Shown here: piece by piece, positions 60,901-64,000 of the stretch | Layout of the letters: each line of letters starts with the position of its first letter | How positions within the stretch are numbered: position 1 is the first letter of the stretch | Assembly (NCBI GenBank): GCA_037974665.1 | Contig: CM075770.1 | Coordinates: forward strand, 96,282,850-96,346,849 | DNA: 64,000 bases | Direction: 5' to 3' | Source of the DNA: Ehretia macrophylla | Lineage: Eukaryota > Streptophyta > Magnoliopsida > Boraginales > Ehretiaceae | Translations under genes and position numbers: made by a program | The notes under the pieces: generated by a model | Databases searched by the model: none | Seen by the model: the letters and a program-made list of their open reading frames with translations, nothing else | What the model was told of the DNA's origin: nothing

Positions 60901-63825
60901 TGCATTAGATTACCTTTCAATAGTGCAATGCCTTTTTGTAATAGTTTTGGCAAGTGGTCTCAATCGTTTCCGTTTGTGTTAAAGATTGTGCATCCAATCC
61001 AATTTGATATAAGATTATTTTATTTACAATACACTTCTTTGTTATTTGTTATCACAAAAAAAAAAAAAAAAAATGAAACACATGAACATGCTTAATTCAA
61101 AATAGGAGGTCAAATTGATAGGATTCAAAAGTACATCATGCCATAAAGTAACTGAAATTGATTAAGAGCTGGCATGAGAAGTTATTATGTGTTGGAATAG
61201 ATGTAAATCTGTTTTAGAAAGTACACTTAGCTTTGATAATATAACATTAGATGGTTATAACTTATGGTTGGTCGCCTCAAAATTTTGTCACACCAAAATG
61301 GAAATTCAAAATATAGTTAGCTCTTTTGTAATACTTTATTTAAAATGAAAAATAAAAACATTACAATAGGTGTTCTATTGCAATAGTTTTTTTTAACTAT
61401 TGTAAAAATGAAAACTTTTTGCAACTTTTTAATTTTTCTCAACAATTTTAAAATTAGAGTTTAATTTGTAACCATTTTTTTAACCGATGATTATTATATA
61501 TAAAAAAAAAACTATTGCAGTACAAAAAAACTGTTGAATTCATTTACAACAACCTTATTTTTTATCATTTTGCAAAAAATGTGTTGCAATAAACAAAAAC
61601 ATAGTTTATTGACACTCCCATTAATCTTAGATACTACTTTTTGAATTACTATTATGTATTTTTTGAGGAAAAAAAGGTGAAACACAAATCTCACAAACAT
61701 CAACAATCTATATAAAATGTTTTTAAATAATTCAATATTGAATTTCAATGAAATCTTGGATGATTTTTGATGAATTTTCTCATAATGACCTAGTTTCTTA
61801 TAATTTTGAAAATTAATTTCTAACTAAAAAGAAGTTTCTTGATGATGGATTGTCGCTTTCACTATTCAAATGGGATGATCTACTGATTCCAGAATCGAGG
61901 TAACCATTAACTTAGAAACTCCTAAGGTTTATATTCCTTTTGCATTCCAGTAAAAATAGACACCAATTTCCTTTAATTGTGTCTTACTACAGAATCTTGA
62001 ACTACAAATTAAGAAGAGCACACTTCAACAACAAATTTTGGAAGCTGATCTACGGTAATTTTATTAGCTTAGAAGTTCATATCAGTATGCATTAGTGATT
62101 CTGTCATTAAATTATTGTCATCTAATTGGTATGCATTATCCTATCTAGTCTTATGTCGTTTTTCTAAAGAAGTGATGATTCATAAAACAACTCACATATG
62201 ATGAGAAAAAGGTATATACAAATATAGTATCACCACATGGTGAACTAAAGATTAAAGAGAAGAATTTTTACCAAATAAAAATATTAGAAGAATAATGAGT
62301 TATTAATAAATATGTGTAGCCTCAAGACCTAATAGTTTAAGCTTTTGGGTCAATAGTTGAGTTTCTACACATATGTGTTAAGGTCCATTTATTCTCTGAT
62401 TCTCGGGGCTCACCATAACAAATTGGTATCAGAGCTGATGATTTGACGATCTTGGCCCGGACTCTCGAATAATTATGATAAACTATCATGATGGACTCTC
62501 GGTGGAGCTTGGTAGCAGGGTTCGGAGGATGGAGTAGGGTCACGATAAGTATAATTCTTGGGCTATACTCTCAAAGTTGTATGAGGTTACAGTAACGCGA
62601 TAGAGCAAGGCTTGGTTGATCTAGGTGATTCTAAGCGGACTCGTATGAGAGTAAGATCACGGAGCCTCATGGTTGATTTAGGGTGCACAAGGAAAAGCTA
62701 CTGGAGTTGACATGGTACTAGTTAAGGTCCATGGTTGATTTGGGGTGTACAAAGAGGTGCATGGTTGATCTAGGGTGCACGTGAAAGAGCTAATGGAACC
62801 GGCATAGTATAGTAGCTAAGGTGCAAAAAAGAAGATCTAAATACCTTGTGAGAGTCATAAAGTTAGATTCATCGGCGATGAATGTGGATCAAGGGGAAGT
62901 TAAGGCCCAATTGGAGTTCACATGTAAAAAGGAGCAGATTTGTTAGAAGTTTCACATGATGAACTAAAGAATAAAGAGAATAATTTATCCCACATGAAAA
63001 TATTAGGAGAATATTGACCTATTAATAAACATGTGTAGGATCAAGATCCAATAATTTAAGGTTTTGGGTCAATAATTAAGTTCTACACATATGTATTAAG
63101 ACCAATTTATTTTCAAATTCTTTGAGCTCGCCATAACATATATATATAATTGGACTTTAATCACATAGGTGGAAAGAGTTAAATCTGAGATTTTTTAGTC
63201 TCATGTCTCTCAACTCGACCTTGGCCACTGACTAAAGCCTCATTGCCATGTTTTTCTTTTTCTTTTTTGGTTTATAGGGATTATGAGCCAGGCCCAGAAC
63301 AAGAGCCTTCGCTACATCAACTTTCGTGGTGCGAGAGAAACCTCGAGTCATCTTTACAGAAAGTCATGGCTAGAAAGGTTACTTCTTTTTTTTTCTAAAT
63401 TATATAGTTTAATATATTTATTGAATAATAGAAAGTATTACACATTTTTTTTTTTTCGTTTTATTGATGGCATTGTTCTTAACTTGAATTACATTATTGT
63501 TCTGCCAGAATTCGTTAGGCAGTACTTCAGCTCAATGGCCACCTAATTCCCAGGTAAAATATATAAATGTAGAAAACGAATTCATCCTTTCTTTTCTATC
63601 CTCAAAGAAAAAGTAAAATATTAAACTGATATAATTGCAATTTTACATCATTATGATGGGATGACTATAATCCTACGATCAGATAGATATTATGGACTTG
63701 GAGAACCAAGGAGGGGAGCCAATTTCATACAACTTTAATGTGAATGAACTGACTACTCCTACAGGATCAAGCCACTCAGCAGGGCAGCTTCTCATGCAAC
63801 TTGATCCCTGGATTAGTCCATACAG
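57927..63825 (+). CDS. MIKC*-type MADS-box transcription factor (AGL66/AGL104-like), 3' partial
   Basis: Nuclear DNA-binding regulator. Proposed coding exons: 57927-58108, 58320-58373, 58531-58549, 58661-58734, 61893-61899, 61993-62054, 63278-63377, 63509-63553, 63683-63825; all phases agree, giving 228 codons plus 2 nt before the window ends. The MADS domain begins MGRKIDMKKIEDITKCQVTF and includes SKRRSSLMKKAHEIS and the VAFSPSGRVSKF strand. RIEDVLFRYVNLPADRR follows, as in AGL66/AGL104. A coiled coil NLELQIKKSTLQQQILEADL leads gap-free into RDYEPGPEQEPS, matching the LRRYEPDPIRF landmark of the MIKC* S clade, then CERNLESSLQKVMARK and a Gln/Ser/Pro-rich tail. Start 57927 is chosen because MGR is the family start; an upstream in-frame ATG (57888) lies before a splice acceptor. 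The MADS domain is unusually diverged (VCCEVDVAFVAF). Arabidopsis relatives act in pollen as heterodimers. The 19-nt and 7-nt exons are the least certain parts. Confidence 0.8.
58748..58845. repeat. (TG)n/(TA)n compound microsatellite in a MADS-gene intron
   Basis: Two TG blocks and two TA blocks just downstream of exon 58661-58734. A frame across them is low-complexity and not coding. Confidence 0.93.
59940..60300. repeat. MITE-like AT-rich repeat in the large MADS intron, copy 1
   Basis: Begins AAAATTTTAGCTCTTTTGCA and holds repeated TTGCAACT/TTGCAATA words. A related sequence lies at 61310-61615. No transposase, and termini unclear. Confidence 0.45.
61310..61615. repeat. MITE-like AT-rich repeat in the large MADS intron, copy 2
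   Basis: ATAGTTAGCTCTTTTGTAAT opens the match to copy 1. TTTTTGCAACTTTTTAATTT and AAAATTAGAGTTTAATTTG continue it. The two copies are diverged and are in the same orientation. Confidence 0.45.
62221..63137 (+). mobile_element. TRIM-type miniature LTR retrotransposon in a MADS-gene intron
   Basis: Direct terminal repeats of about 200 bp (about 62221-62419 and 62941-63137) share CACATG(G/A)TGAACTAAAGA, TAATAAA(T/C)ATGTGTAG and CTACACATATGT(G/A)TTAAG. The first is followed at once by TTGGTATCAGAGCTGATG (62421-62438), a tRNA-Met primer-binding site. The second begins TGTTAGAAGTTTCACAT. The roughly 500-bp interior is non-coding and repeats CATGGTTGAT(T/C)T(A/G)GGGTG three times (62668-62780). Size, layout and lack of coding match TRIMs. 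Clear target duplications were not found. Confidence 0.75.
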
Positions 63826-64000
63826 GTATGTTCTTATCTTTCCCAATTGATATTCCTAATCTACAATTTGCTGTGTATTAGCATATGATGCATTATACTT
63901 GTACTTGTAAGCAGGGACAGAGTCGAGATTTTAAAATTAGGAAGACACGATTCAAATAAAAGCATTTATGACAAGGGGAAAAAAAAAAGACGGAGGAGTG

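Noticed and set aside
61822-61899. Longer exon reading KFLDDGLSLSLFKWDDLLIPES
   Set aside because: It ends in the wrong phase for the next exon, lacks a good acceptor and matches no MIKC* region; only its last 7 nt are kept as a tentative microexon.
63283-63546. Open frame starting MSQAQNKSLRYINFRGARE
   Set aside because: It is the shifted frame of the YEP exon and runs through an intron.

Overview
The window is nuclear DNA of a flowering plant, most likely a eudicot. It is AT-rich, has plant-type introns, and is mostly nested LTR retrotransposon fossils. I see no rRNA, tRNA or CRISPR. The host genes I can support are one MIKC*-type MADS-box gene at the right end, plus decayed SUMO-like, Ulp1-like (SUMO protease family) and GRF zinc-finger sequences in the middle.

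Layout. 1-6501: minus-strand Ty1/copia element running off the left edge. 6502-10089: unassigned DNA with an imperfect tandem duplication, then the 3' end and LTR of a plus-strand Ty3/gypsy chromovirus. 10157-36310: a Tat/Ogre-like gypsy gag split by a nest. The first inserted element is a minus-strand chromovirus (A, 10747-35478, target duplication acgga). It was itself entered by a plus-strand chromovirus with both LTRs (B, 15233-25820, duplication ctttg), by a solo LTR (C, 26059-28520) and by another solo LTR (D, 31941-34579, duplication aagca). The layers give a clear relative order of insertion.

36311-45760: a foldback repeat, an intronless decayed SUMO-like gene on plus, a 3.3-kb solo LTR, then a decayed multi-exon Ulp1-type peptidase gene and a decayed GRF zinc-finger gene, both on minus. 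Without the solo LTR, the SUMO and Ulp1 sequences lie about 0.1-1 kb apart, tail to tail. 45768-53215: about 2.6 copies of a 445-bp tandem repeat, opened at a copy junction by a solo LTR that carries a second related solo LTR.

53216-57926: non-coding DNA with a small minisatellite, duplicated G-box-like motifs, a 23-base G run and the probable promoter region of the MADS gene. 57927-63825: the MADS gene (partial, 3' end beyond the window). Its exon phases agree throughout if a 19-nt exon and a 7-nt microexon are accepted. Its introns carry MITE-like repeats and a TRIM (miniature LTR) element.

The long non-coding LTRs of several chromovirus families share a recognisable core block, described in the findings. 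All coordinates, homology calls and splice sites come from reading the sequence by eye; no alignment or search was run.
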